This document shows positions 1 through 9,447 of a DNA stretch of 64,000 nucleotides, one piece after another. The translations under genes were made by a program, and so were the position numbers. The notes under the pieces were generated by a model. That model saw nothing but the letters and a program-made list of their open reading frames with translations, made no database searches and was not told where the DNA came from. Every line of letters starts with the position of its first letter. Position 1 is the first letter of the stretch. Source of the stretch: Physcousia sp015060555 (lineage in GTDB: Bacteria; Bacteroidota; Bacteroidia; Bacteroidales; Bacteroidaceae); assembly GCA_015060555.1 (NCBI GenBank), contig SUYG01000015.1, forward strand, positions 1-64,000. The letters are read 5' to 3'.

Positions 1-303
1 AGACCACAGATTTAACAGATTAAACAGATTCAAAGCTACTTGTTATCATGAATTGTTTTACATATTGCGCAGATTTAGAGCGAGACGCTTTGCGGGTCTC
101 GATTGCATTCATCTCTGTCATTTGGCCAGGTCGGCACTCGGCACCTGCGCAGCGTGTCGCTCAAGAATCTGTGTAATATAGAATTAAATGATTCATACTA
201 CAGGACAGGTAATCCGTGAAATCTGTGAAATCTGTGGTCAAAATTTACATCCGAAACTTCAATTAACAGATTAACGGATTAACACATTCACACATTTAAG
301 ATT
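1..303. repeat. Inverted-repeat element upstream of the CAZyme cluster
   Basis: This gene-free stretch is bounded by a perfect 12-bp inverted repeat, GACCACAGATTT at 2-13 and its complement at 228-239. Each arm is extended by related short direct repeats of the kind ACAGATT or AAATCTGTG. Inside are a 6-bp stem around 82-102 (CGAGAC/GTCTCG) and GC-rich hairpin-forming sequence at 120-170. The last 60 bases before the first gene are AT-rich with further ACAGATTAACGG-like repeats. I see no TAnnTTTG promoter box here. It looks like a small non-autonomous palindromic element; the leftmost end may extend beyond the window. Confidence 0.5.
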
Positions 304-2280
304 ATGAGACATTCTGCATGGAGAGTTGTTCTCCTGTTAACATGCTGTCAGTGTTTCCATCTGTCCACAGCCAATGCTGCCGCAGATCCTAACTTCTACA
401 TCTTCCTCTGCTTCGGCCAGTCCAACATGGAGGGCGCAGCGAAGCCTGAGGCACAGGACGTGTCCAGCCCCGGACCGCGTTTCCTGCTCATGCCCGCTGT
501 GGATTTCCCTGCAACGGCCGATCGCCCTGCCCGCAAGATGGGCGAGTGGTGTGAGGCTTCCGCTCCCTTGTGTCGTCCTAACACGGGCCTGACGCCCGCC
601 GACTGGTTCGGCCGCACGATGGTCGCTTCCACGCCCAACAACATCCGTATCGGTGTCATCCACGTGGCTATCGGCGGTATAGATATCAAGGGCTTCCTGC
701 CGGACAGCATCGACACTTACGTGAAGACGAAGGCTCCGAACTGGATGAAGGGGATGCTCGAAGCCTACGGCAACAACCCCTATGAGCGTCTGGTAACGCT
801 GGCGAAGAAAGCACAGCAGGACGGCGTCATCAAGGGCATCCTCATGCACCAGGGCGAGACGAACACCGGCGACCCCAAGTGGGCCGGCATGGTGCAGCAG
901 GTCTATAACAACCTGTGTGGCGACCTGCAGCTGAAGCCCGAGGAGGTGAACCTCTACGTGGGCAACATCGTTCAGGCTGACGGCAAGGGCGTATGCATCG
1001 GGTGCAAGAAGCAGATCGACGAGCTGCCCCAGACCATCCACACCTGCCAGGTGATTTCCTCTGACGGCTGCTCCAACGGCCCCGACCGCCTGCACTTCGA
1101 CGCAGCCGGCTACCGCGAGCTGGGTTGTCGCTACGGTGAGGCTGTGGCACGCCAGCTCGGTTTCGAGCCGCGCCGTCCTCAGATGGAAAAACCTGAGGCC
1201 ATCGCAGTGCCTGCCGACGCCTTCATCGCCGAGACCACCATCCCCGGCAATGAGTTCCCCAAGGTCGATAAGGAAAACCGTGCGTACTTCCGCATTCAGG
1301 CACCCGAGGCCCGCAAGGTCATCGTTGATATCTGCGGCAAGAAGTATGACATGAAACCCGATGGCAAGGGCGGCTTCATGGCCGTCAGCGACCCGCTGCC
1401 CGTAGGTTTCCACTACTATTTCATGAACATCGACGGCGTGCAGTTTGTCGATCCCGCCACCGAGACCTTCTTCGGATGCTGCCGTCAGGCCGGTGGAATC
1501 GAGATTCCTGAAGGCTCCGAGGGCGACTACTACCGTCCGCAACCCGACACCCCGAAGGGACAGGTGCGCAGCATGTACTACTATGCCACCGCCACGAAGG
1601 AGTGGCGCCATGTCATGGTCTATACGCCCGCTGAATACGAGAAGGGCAAGAAGCGCTACCCCGTCCTCTACCTGCAACACGGCATGGGCGAGGACGAGAC
1701 GGGCTGGAGCCACCAAGGCCACATGCAGCACATCATGGACAACCTCATCGCCAAGGGCGAGGCTGTGCCCATGATCGTGGTTATGGAGAGCGGCGACGTG
1801 AAAGCTCCCTTCCGCGGCGGCGACAACCGCCAGGGCCGCAGCCAGTACGGCGCCACCTTCTATCAGGTGATGATGACCGACCTCATCCCCTTCATCGACA
1901 AGACTTTCCGCACCTACACCGATCGCGACCATCGCGCGATGGCAGGTCTCTCATGGGGCGGACATCAGACCTTCGACCTGGTGCTCAATCACATGGACAC
2001 CTTCGCCTGGATGGGTGGCTTCAGCGGCGCTATCTTCGGCCTCGACATCGCTCAGGCCTACGACGGCATCTTCACGAAGCCCGACTACTTCAACAGCAAG
2101 ATCCACTATCTCTTCCTCAGCAGCGGTTCTGAGGAGAACTTTGGCACCTCGCGCCTCGTGGCTACCCTGCGCGAAGCAGGCATCAAGGTGGACGAATACA
2201 CCTCGCCCGGCACACATCACGAATGGCTCACCTGGCGCCGTTCCCTCAAGGAGTTCGTGCCCCATCTCTTCAAGAAATAA
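304..2280 (+). CDS. Bifunctional CE6 acetyl esterase - CE1 feruloyl esterase
   Basis: A secreted 658-residue enzyme with two esterase modules. Residues 1-27 resemble a signal peptide. Residues about 30-290 form an SGNH/CE6-type module with GQSNMEG (Ser40), a MHQGETN block near 180 and DRLHF (the Asp/His pair) near 260. A CBM48/E-set-like linker spans about 305-400. Residues about 415-658 form an esterase D/CE1-type alpha/beta hydrolase with GLSWGG (Ser550) and GTHHEW near 637. CE6-CE1 fusions of Bacteroidetes are known to remove acetyl groups from xylan and ferulate from arabinose side chains; that activity is inferred here. It is the first of six co-directional CAZyme genes, and its TAA shares one base with the next ATG (TAATG), implying translational coupling. 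Confidence 0.88.
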   Translation: MRHSAWRVVLLLTCCQCFHLSTANAAADPNFYIFLCFGQSNMEGAAKPEAQDVSSPGPRFLLMPAVDFPATADRPARKMGEWCEASAPLCRPNTGLTPADWFGRTMVASTPNNIRIGVIHVAIGGIDIKGFLPDSIDTYVKTKAPNWMKGMLEAYGNNPYERLVTLAKKAQQDGVIKGILMHQGETNTGDPKWAGMVQQVYNNLCGDLQLKPEEVNLYVGNIVQADGKGVCIGCKKQIDELPQTIHTCQVISSDGCSNGPDRLHFDAAGYRELGCRYGEAVARQLGFEPRRPQMEKPEAIAVPADAFIAETTIPGNEFPKVDKENRAYFRIQAPEARKVIVDICGKKYDMKPDGKGGFMAVSDPLPVGFHYYFMNIDGVQFVDPATETFFGCCRQAGGIEIPEGSEGDYYRPQPDTPKGQVRSMYYYATATKEWRHVMVYTPAEYEKGKKRYPVLYLQHGMGEDETGWSHQGHMQHIMDNLIAKGEAVPMIVVMESGDVKAPFRGGDNRQGRSQYGATFYQVMMTDLIPFIDKTFRTYTDRDHRAMAGLSWGGHQTFDLVLNHMDTFAWMGGFSGAIFGLDIAQAYDGIFTKPDYFNSKIHYLFLSSGSEENFGTSRLVATLREAGIKVDEYTSPGTHHEWLTWRRSLKEFVPHLFKK

Positions 2281-4658
2281 TGAAACACATCAACGTTCAA
2301 CTCGCGCTGGTGCTGCTGGCATCATGCTTCGCCGGCACAGCAAGCGCACAGCACACGCTGTGGTATGAGCGTGCAGCCACCAGCTGGACAGAGGCGCTGC
2401 CCATCGGCAACTCGCGCATGGGTGCCATGGTATATGGTGGCGTGGAGCACGACGAGATCCAACTCAACGAGGAGACCTACTGGAGCGGTGGTCCCCATGA
2501 CAACAACCCCAAGGACGCCCTGCGATGGCTGCCCATCGTGCGCGACTCCGTCTTTAGCGGCCACGAGGTGGCCGCACAACGCCTCATCGACCGCCACTTC
2601 TTCTCGGGCATCCACGGCCAGCGTTTCATGTCGCTGGGAAGCCTATACCTGGACTTCAGCACCCCCGCTGCCACCACTTACCGGAGGGCCCTGTCGTTAG
2701 ACAGCGCCCTGTGCAGCGTCAACTACGAGGGCAACGGCATCAGCTACCGTCGCGACTACTTCGCATCGCTGGCTGACAGCGTCATTGTCGTACACCTCAC
2801 GGCCGATGGCAAGGAGGCTCTGAAGTTCTCCCTGCGCTTCAAGAGCCCACAAGCATTCAGCGTCAATGCCGATGCCACGGGGCTCACGGCTCACGTCAAA
2901 GGCGACAGCCACGAGGGTGTGCCTGCAGCACTCGAAGCAGAGCTCTGCGTCAGAGTGGCCACCAACGGACACCTCACGCCCAACGCCGACGGCACACTCG
3001 CCGTGGAGGGTGCCAGCGAGGCCACGCTGCTCATCAGCGCTGCCACCAACTTCCGCAACTACCACGACGTCAGCGCCTCGGCACATGCGCGCAATGCAGA
3101 AGCCCTGCAGCAGGCCGCCAGCCTCAGCGTCAGTCAGCTGCTGGAGCGCCATGTGAAGCGCTATCGCGAGCAGTATGCACGCGTCACGCTCACACTGCCC
3201 AAGGACGAGCACTCGGCACTGCCTACCGACAAGCGTCTGGAGGCCTTTGCCAACTCACGCGACTGGGATATGGTGGCACTGATGATGCAATATGGGCGCT
3301 ACCTGCTCATCTCCAGCTCGCAACCCGGCGGACAACCCGCTAACCTGCAGGGCGTGTGGAACAACAACTCACACGTCATCTGGGATTCGAAATACACCAT
3401 CAACATCAACACAGAGATGAACTACTGGCTCGCCACGGTGGGTAACCTGGCAGAGACGGAAGAGCCCCTGCTGGCGATGATTGACGACCTCTCCCACACA
3501 GGTGCCGTGACAGCACAGAAGATGTACGGCTGCAAGGGCTGGGTGGCTCATCATAACACAGACATCTGGCGCGTGGCAGGCCCCATCGACGCTGCCCCCT
3601 GGGGGATGTTCCCGACAGGCGGCGCCTGGCTCACCACACACATCTGGCAGCACTATCTCTTCACGGGCGACAGCAAGCTGCTGCGCCGTGGCTTCCCTGC
3701 CATGCGGGGCGCTGCAGAGTTCCTGCTCGATTTCATGATTCCTGATCCCAAGACGGGATGGCTCATCACTGTTCCCACGGTGTCCCCTGAACACGGACCG
3801 GCAGGCAAGCCCTCGAACATCACGGCTGGCACCACGATGGATTCACAGATTGCACGCGATGTCTTCACGCAGACGCTGGAGGCCATGAGTATTCTGGGCA
3901 TCAAGGACGATGCCCTGCGCCAGGCCCTCACGGCTGCCATCGCCAAGTTGCCTCCCATGCAGGTGGGGCGCCACGGTCAGCTCATGGAATGGCTCTACGA
4001 CGCCGACGACCCAAAGGATGAACACCGTCATGTCTCGCACCTCTACGGCCTCTATCCCTCCGGACAGATCACGCCGCAGACGCCCGACCTCTTCAAGGCA
4101 GCCCGCACCACGCTCTTCCAGCGTGGTGACAAGGCCACGGGATGGAGCCTGGCGTGGAAGGTGAACTTCTGGGCACGTCTGCTTGACGGCGACCATGCAC
4201 TCAAGATCCTCTCCAACCTGCTCCACCCCCTGCCCCATGACTCACTGGCACGTCGCTATCCCGACGGTCGCACCTACCCCAACCTCTTCGATGCCCACCC
4301 GCCATTCCAGATCGACGGCAACCTGGGCTGCGCTGCAGGCGTCTGTGAGATGCTGCTGCAGAGCCATGGAGGCGTCGTACACCTGCTGCCTGCCCTGCCC
4401 GCAGCATGGGCTGAAGGCGACGTCAAAGGATTGTGCGCACGCGGAGGATATGTGGTAGATATGGCTTGGCAGCAAGGAAAGCTCGCCCAAGCCACCATCA
4501 CCTCGCGAAAAGGCGGCACACTGCGCCTGCGGTCGGCAGTAGCCCTGAAGGGCAAAGGCCTGAAGGCTGTAGCGCCCGGCACGCAGCTGCCCGTCTATGA
4601 ATACACGCTGGCGACACGTCCAGGACGCACCTACCAGCTGATAGCCAATACGAAATAA
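2280..4658 (+). CDS. GH95 alpha-L-fucosidase / alpha-L-galactosidase
   Basis: A secreted GH95 enzyme (793 residues) that should release terminal alpha-L-fucose or alpha-L-galactose. The start at 2280 overlaps the preceding stop and gives a clean signal peptide (MKHINVQ to about residue 24); the longer reading frame upstream lies inside the esterase gene. Family marks are WTEALPIGNSRMGAMVYGG, AHHNTDIW (Asn426, Asp428), TVSPEHGP (Glu504) and DAHPPFQIDGNLG (Asp679). From memory, an L-galactosidase of this family in a Bacteroides xylan locus carries Thr where fucosidases carry His near this Asn; here His-His precedes it, so fucosidase activity is not excluded. The next gene follows after 16 bases. 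Confidence 0.88.
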   Translation: MKHINVQLALVLLASCFAGTASAQHTLWYERAATSWTEALPIGNSRMGAMVYGGVEHDEIQLNEETYWSGGPHDNNPKDALRWLPIVRDSVFSGHEVAAQRLIDRHFFSGIHGQRFMSLGSLYLDFSTPAATTYRRALSLDSALCSVNYEGNGISYRRDYFASLADSVIVVHLTADGKEALKFSLRFKSPQAFSVNADATGLTAHVKGDSHEGVPAALEAELCVRVATNGHLTPNADGTLAVEGASEATLLISAATNFRNYHDVSASAHARNAEALQQAASLSVSQLLERHVKRYREQYARVTLTLPKDEHSALPTDKRLEAFANSRDWDMVALMMQYGRYLLISSSQPGGQPANLQGVWNNNSHVIWDSKYTININTEMNYWLATVGNLAETEEPLLAMIDDLSHTGAVTAQKMYGCKGWVAHHNTDIWRVAGPIDAAPWGMFPTGGAWLTTHIWQHYLFTGDSKLLRRGFPAMRGAAEFLLDFMIPDPKTGWLITVPTVSPEHGPAGKPSNITAGTTMDSQIARDVFTQTLEAMSILGIKDDALRQALTAAIAKLPPMQVGRHGQLMEWLYDADDPKDEHRHVSHLYGLYPSGQITPQTPDLFKAARTTLFQRGDKATGWSLAWKVNFWARLLDGDHALKILSNLLHPLPHDSLARRYPDGRTYPNLFDAHPPFQIDGNLGCAAGVCEMLLQSHGGVVHLLPALPAAWAEGDVKGLCARGGYVVDMAWQQGKLAQATITSRKGGTLRLRSAVALKGKGLKAVAPGTQLPVYEYTLATRPGRTYQLIANTK

Positions 4659-4674
4659 CTAACATCTCTATACA

Positions 4675-6903
4675 ATGAAAAAAACGCTCCTTCTCTGCGC
4701 ACTATGCACTGCCCTCAACGGCTTCGCGCAGAACCCCTTCGTGCAGACGTGGTTCACCAGCGACCCGGCACCCATGGTACACAACGGCACGATGTATGTC
4801 TATACCGGTCATGATGAAGACGGCGCTGACTTCTTCTGGATGCAGGAGTGGCGCGTCTATTCCACCACCGACATGGTCAACTGGACTGACCACGGTTCGC
4901 CCCTCGCCCTGGAGAGCTTCTCGTGGGCCGACGACCGTGCCTGGGCAGCACAGACCATCGAGTGCAACGGCAAGTTCTACTGGTACGTCTGCGCCCACTC
5001 CAAGATCTCCAATGGCATGGCCATCGGCGTGGCCGTCAGCGACAGCCCCACAGGCCCCTTCCGCGATGCCATCGGCAAACCGCTCTTCGAGAACGGCTCA
5101 TGGGATCACATCGACCCCACCGTCATGATCGACGACGACGGACAGGCGTGGCTCATGTGGGGCAACCCGCGTGTCTATTACCTCAAGCTGCGCAACGACA
5201 TGATCTCCTACGAGGGTGAACTGGGGATGCTGCCCATGACGGAGGAGGCTTTCGGCTCGCCTTCCATGAGGGAACGCGAGAAGGGCAAGCAGTACAAGGA
5301 CAGCTATGTCGAAGGCCCCTGGATTCGCAAGGTGGATGCCACCAAATACAACGTCCCCAACGACAAGCGCTACCAGCTGCTGTATGCCGCCGGAGGTGTC
5401 CCTGAGCACATCAGCTACTCCACGGCACCGTCGCCCACAGGCCCCTGGACCTATGCCGGCATCATCATGCCGCTGGGTGGCACTAACTCCTTCACCAACC
5501 ACTGCGGCGTGGCAGACTACAAGGGTCACTCCTATTTCTTCTACCACACAGGCAAGCTGCCTCACGGCGGCGGCTTCGGACGCAGCGTGGCTGTCGAGGA
5601 ATTCCAGTACAATGCCGACGGCAGCTTCCCCACCATCCTGCCCACCGACGAAGGTGTCAAGCCCATCGGCACCCTCAACCCCTACGCACGTGTGGAGGCT
5701 GAGACGATGGCCTTCTCCAAGGGCGTGAAGACAGAGCAGAACAACCAGATCGGCGTCTATGTCAGCGACATCCACAATGGCGACTACATCAAACTGCAAG
5801 CCGTGGATTTCAGCAGTGCTACGCCTGAGTCCTTCACGGCACGCGTGGCCAGCGGACGACGTGGCGGCACCATCGAAGTGCGCCTCGACAGCGTCAAGGG
5901 TCAGCTTCTGGCACAGCTCGACGTGCCCGCTACAGGCGGCTGGGAGGCTTGGAAGACACTCTCCGTAGATATCCAGAATGCTTCGTTCGACGCACCTCGC
6001 GATTTATATTTCGTCTTCAAAGGCCGCAAAGGTCCCAAGCTCTTCAACTTCGACTGGTGGGGCTTCAACCTCAAGAAGCAGCGCGTCATCGAAGACGGCG
6101 GCACAGGCCCCTACAAGGCTGAGATGCTGGAGGACAAGACACTGCCCGCCCACACCATCTTCGCACCGCAAGACCTCTCCAAGTTCGATGAGAAGAACCC
6201 GCTGCCCATCCTCGTATGGGGCAACGGCGCCTGCTCCAACTCCCCCTTCGAGCACGCCAAGTTCCTGAATGAGATTGCATCCTACGGCTACATCGTCCTC
6301 GCCACGGGCTATATCCCCATGAACGACGACTGGTACAGCGGTCCCATGTCCACCACCCAGCAGCAGATCGAGAGCATCGACTGGGCTTTTGCTCAGAACA
6401 GCAACCCCGAGAGCCCCTTCTTCCACAAGCTGGACCTGCAGCACCTCTGCCTCGCCGGCATGTCGTGCGGCGGTCTGCAGTCGCTCTTCAACTGCGCTGA
6501 GCCCCGCATCACCTCACTGATGATCTGCAACAGCGGCCTCTTCAACCGTCAGAACGCCTCGCAGGCCGTAGGTGGAATGCCGATGCCCGACAAGTCGAAG
6601 CTGCTGGACATCCACACCCCCGTCATCTACATCCTGGGCGGCAAACCCGATATCGCCTATGAGAACGGCATGGATGACTTCCATCGCATCAGCCACGTGC
6701 CGGCCTACGCTGCCAACCTCCCCGTAGGTCATGGCGGCACCTATCTGCAGGCACACGGTGGTGAGTTCGCCGTGGTCGCTCGCGCTTGGCTCGACTGGCA
6801 GCTCAAGGGCGATGCCCAGGCAGCAAAACAGTTCACAGGCAAACAGCCTGCACTGGCCTATCGTCAGGGTTGGACGCTGGAGCGCAATAAGAAGGCGAAG
6901 TGA
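4675..6903 (+). CDS. GH43 - CBM6-like - alpha/beta-hydrolase fusion
   Basis: A secreted 742-residue fusion. Residues 1-18 are a signal peptide. Residues about 19-335 form a five-bladed GH43 module with the expected acids: Asp30 in TSDPAPM (base), Asp147 in HIDPT (pKa modulator) and Glu213 in VEGPW (acid). The sequence style is that of xylan-active GH43 beta-xylosidases/arabinofuranosidases. Residues about 338-465 resemble CBM6 (VEAETMAFSKGV, then IHNGDYIKLQAVDF). Residues about 475-742 are an alpha/beta hydrolase with GMSCGG (Ser597), possibly a hemicellulose deacetylase. Substrate specificity of the esterase part cannot be read from the sequence. It follows GH95 by 16 bases in the same transcription unit. 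Confidence 0.85.
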   Translation: MKKTLLLCALCTALNGFAQNPFVQTWFTSDPAPMVHNGTMYVYTGHDEDGADFFWMQEWRVYSTTDMVNWTDHGSPLALESFSWADDRAWAAQTIECNGKFYWYVCAHSKISNGMAIGVAVSDSPTGPFRDAIGKPLFENGSWDHIDPTVMIDDDGQAWLMWGNPRVYYLKLRNDMISYEGELGMLPMTEEAFGSPSMREREKGKQYKDSYVEGPWIRKVDATKYNVPNDKRYQLLYAAGGVPEHISYSTAPSPTGPWTYAGIIMPLGGTNSFTNHCGVADYKGHSYFFYHTGKLPHGGGFGRSVAVEEFQYNADGSFPTILPTDEGVKPIGTLNPYARVEAETMAFSKGVKTEQNNQIGVYVSDIHNGDYIKLQAVDFSSATPESFTARVASGRRGGTIEVRLDSVKGQLLAQLDVPATGGWEAWKTLSVDIQNASFDAPRDLYFVFKGRKGPKLFNFDWWGFNLKKQRVIEDGGTGPYKAEMLEDKTLPAHTIFAPQDLSKFDEKNPLPILVWGNGACSNSPFEHAKFLNEIASYGYIVLATGYIPMNDDWYSGPMSTTQQQIESIDWAFAQNSNPESPFFHKLDLQHLCLAGMSCGGLQSLFNCAEPRITSLMICNSGLFNRQNASQAVGGMPMPDKSKLLDIHTPVIYILGGKPDIAYENGMDDFHRISHVPAYAANLPVGHGGTYLQAHGGEFAVVARAWLDWQLKGDAQAAKQFTGKQPALAYRQGWTLERNKKAK

Positions 6904-7176
6904 TAAGTAGCCCAGCGGCCCCTCTCCCCGCTCCCCCCGTGGGGGGGAGGGCCTCGCTTCGCTCGAATGCTGGCGCCTGGCATTATTGAGTTCAAGAAGT
7001 TCAAGAGTTTAAGAGTTCAAGAAGTTCAAGAGTTCAAGTAACTTTTATTCTTCATTCTTCATTGACCTTCGGTCGAGCCTGCTCACGCTCGGGATAGTTC
7101 AAGCGAGCTTGACTCTCCTCTCGCTTAATCGCAGCCTTCATCATTCATCATTCTTCATTCATCATTCTTTCTCACC
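6904..7176. other. Repeat-rich gap between GH43 and GH97
   Basis: The gap begins right at the GH43 stop with a G/C-rich palindrome (6918-6953, CCCC runs facing GGGG runs), the same type as the elements in the fuc operon. It continues with reiterated GTTCAAGA/GTTTAAGA units (6988-7042) and finally CATTCTTCATTCATC-type repeats (7047-7170) running almost to the GTG start of the next gene. I see no clear TAnnTTTG box, so whether the downstream genes have their own promoter is unclear. Confidence 0.6.
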
Positions 7177-9432
7177 GTGAAACACCTCTTCACCCTTCTC
7201 CTGTGCACCGCAGCAGCGGTAGCCACCTTCGCACAGCAGTCGCCCAACGGCAAAGTGACTGTGACAGCCGGCAAGACGGGATTGACCGTCAGCTATGGCG
7301 GACAACACGTCGTGGACATCCCCACCATCGGCGTGCAAGGCGCCACGAAGCGGGCGAAACTTCAATTCTCCCGTTCCATCACAGAGGATTATACGATGCC
7401 GGCTGGCAAGCGGCATCACTGCACCAATGCCGGCAATGAATACACAGCCGCCCTCGGACGGGGCGTTCAGCTGGTGCTGCGCCTCTACAATGACGGCGTC
7501 GCCTTCCGCTATGACCTCACAAACGTGAAGGGCACCCTGCCGCAAGAGCTCACCACCTTCCGCATCCCTGAGGGCACACGCCGCTGGATACAGCACTGGA
7601 CAGACAGCTACGAGGACTTCTACCCCCTGTCCACATCGGGTCAGGAGCCGGCGCAATGGCCTTACTACGATCGTCGCAACGACCACAACCGCTGGAGCTA
7701 TCCCGCTCTGCTGCAGCCCGCTGACAGCATCTTCGCCCTCATCACCGAGGCCAACATCGAGCGTGGACAGAGTGCCTCATCCCTGCGCAACGACACAGAC
7801 AGCGAGCTCTATCGCGTATGCCCCGACAAGAATGATGCCACCCCCGCTGGCAGCTGGCACACACCCTGGCGCGTCGTCATCGTGGGCACACTGGCCAATG
7901 TCGTGGAATCCACCCTCGTGACAGACGTCTCGGAGCCCACGAAACTCACGGACACTGCGTGGATTCAGCCGGGCGTGGTGGCATGGGTGTATTGGGCCTA
8001 TAACCACGGCAGCAACGACTACAACATCATCTGTAAGTATGTGGACCTGGCCGTGGCACTGCGCCTGCCCTATGTCCTCATCGATGCCGAATGGGACGAG
8101 ATGCGCGACGGCAAGACCATCGAAGATGCAGTGGGCTACGCGCGCACGCACGGCGTGAAACCTTTAATATGGTATAACTCCAGCGTGGGATGGATCAACG
8201 GCGCCCCAGGGCCTAAGTTTCGCCTGAACAAGCCCGAAGACCGCGAGCGCGAGTTCGCCTGGTGCGAGAAAATCGGTGTCGCCGGCATCAAGATAGACTT
8301 CTTCTCTGGCGACAACCAGATGAACATGGACTACTGCATCGACCTCCTGGAGAGTGCAGCACGCCACCACCTCCTCGTCAACTTCCATGGTGCCACCCTG
8401 CCACGCGGATGGCAACGCACCTACCCCAACCTGCTCTCTACGGAAGGCGTATATGGCGCTGAATGGTACAACAACACGGGTGCCTTCACTAATCGTGCAG
8501 CACGCCACAACGCCACCCTGCCCTTCACGCGCAACGTCATAGGTCCTATGGACTACACGCCCTGCGCCTTCTCCGACTCGCAGCATCCCCACATCACCAG
8601 CCACGCACACGAATTGGCACTGACCGTGCTCTTCGAGAGCGGTCTGCAACACCTCGCCGACCGTCCTGAGAGCTTCCTGGCACAGCCCTTCGTCGTGCTG
8701 GAGTTCTTTGGCAACCTGCCTGCAGCATGGGACGAGACACGCTTTGTCAGCGGCTATCCCGGTGAGAGCGTGGTCATCGCACGTCGCAGCGGCACCACAT
8801 GGTACATTGCCGGCATCAACGGCACCGACGAAGCCAAGGAGCTGAGCCTGCCCATCGACTTCATCAAATATCCGTATAACCTCCGCCTCTTCGCCGACAG
8901 CGGCGATAGCACCAACCCCTGGCTCATCACGACACCTGCTATTCTGCCAACCACACTCAACTGCCAACCTCGCGGCGGCTTTGTCCTTGTGGTCGAGCAG
9001 CCTGCACACGCACAGGAGTTCGTGATGCAGCTGCGCGTGAACATCGCAGGACCCCAAGGCGACGGCGAAGGTCCTGAGGGCAAGCGGACCATCATCCCCA
9101 TCACCGGCGGCACCTTCGAAGGTCCGCTGCTGCATGGCACTATCCTTCCCGGTGGCGCAGACCATCAAGTTACGACAGGGCCACGCACACGCCTGGAAGC
9201 ACGCTATCAGATCCAGACCCACGACGGCACCATCATCGATGTCTGTAACCGTGGTGTTATCTACGGCGGTCCCGACGAGCACGGCCGTCAAGGCTTCTAC
9301 TTCATGGCGACGCCACAGTTTGAAGTCGCTCAGGACAGCCCTTATGCCTGGCTCTCACGCGCCTGCTTCACCTGCGCCCCTGCACCCTCACAGCCTGGCC
9401 AGATTGTCCTCAATGTCTGGAAAGTGAAATAA
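7177..9432 (+). CDS. GH97 alpha-galactosidase-like enzyme with C-terminal DUF3237 domain
   Basis: A secreted GH97 enzyme of 751 residues starting with GTG, which gives the signal peptide MKHLFTLLLCTAAAVATFAQ. GH97 marks include IDAEWDE, GIKIDFFSGDNQMN (Asp374) and LLSTEGVYGAEW (Glu423). The Asp in KIDFF matches the nucleophile of retaining GH97 alpha-galactosidases rather than the Glu pair of inverting SusB-type alpha-glucosidases, so an alpha-galactosidase role is inferred. The catalytic protein ends near residue 610. Residues about 612-751 are an extra domain with RTIIPITGGTFEGPLLHGT and LPGGADHQ, recognisable as DUF3237. The gene sits 16 bases before GH2, suggesting joint action on galactosyl side chains. 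Confidence 0.87.
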   Translation: MKHLFTLLLCTAAAVATFAQQSPNGKVTVTAGKTGLTVSYGGQHVVDIPTIGVQGATKRAKLQFSRSITEDYTMPAGKRHHCTNAGNEYTAALGRGVQLVLRLYNDGVAFRYDLTNVKGTLPQELTTFRIPEGTRRWIQHWTDSYEDFYPLSTSGQEPAQWPYYDRRNDHNRWSYPALLQPADSIFALITEANIERGQSASSLRNDTDSELYRVCPDKNDATPAGSWHTPWRVVIVGTLANVVESTLVTDVSEPTKLTDTAWIQPGVVAWVYWAYNHGSNDYNIICKYVDLAVALRLPYVLIDAEWDEMRDGKTIEDAVGYARTHGVKPLIWYNSSVGWINGAPGPKFRLNKPEDREREFAWCEKIGVAGIKIDFFSGDNQMNMDYCIDLLESAARHHLLVNFHGATLPRGWQRTYPNLLSTEGVYGAEWYNNTGAFTNRAARHNATLPFTRNVIGPMDYTPCAFSDSQHPHITSHAHELALTVLFESGLQHLADRPESFLAQPFVVLEFFGNLPAAWDETRFVSGYPGESVVIARRSGTTWYIAGINGTDEAKELSLPIDFIKYPYNLRLFADSGDSTNPWLITTPAILPTTLNCQPRGGFVLVVEQPAHAQEFVMQLRVNIAGPQGDGEGPEGKRTIIPITGGTFEGPLLHGTILPGGADHQVTTGPRTRLEARYQIQTHDGTIIDVCNRGVIYGGPDEHGRQGFYFMATPQFEVAQDSPYAWLSRACFTCAPAPSQPGQIVLNVWKVK

Positions 9433-9447
9433 AAACTATATAACAAT

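Noticed and set aside
337..1932. Long open frame antisense to the CE6-CE1 gene
   Set aside because: It is a shadow of a GC-rich coding gene, with composition rich in His/Val/Ala and no recognisable domain.
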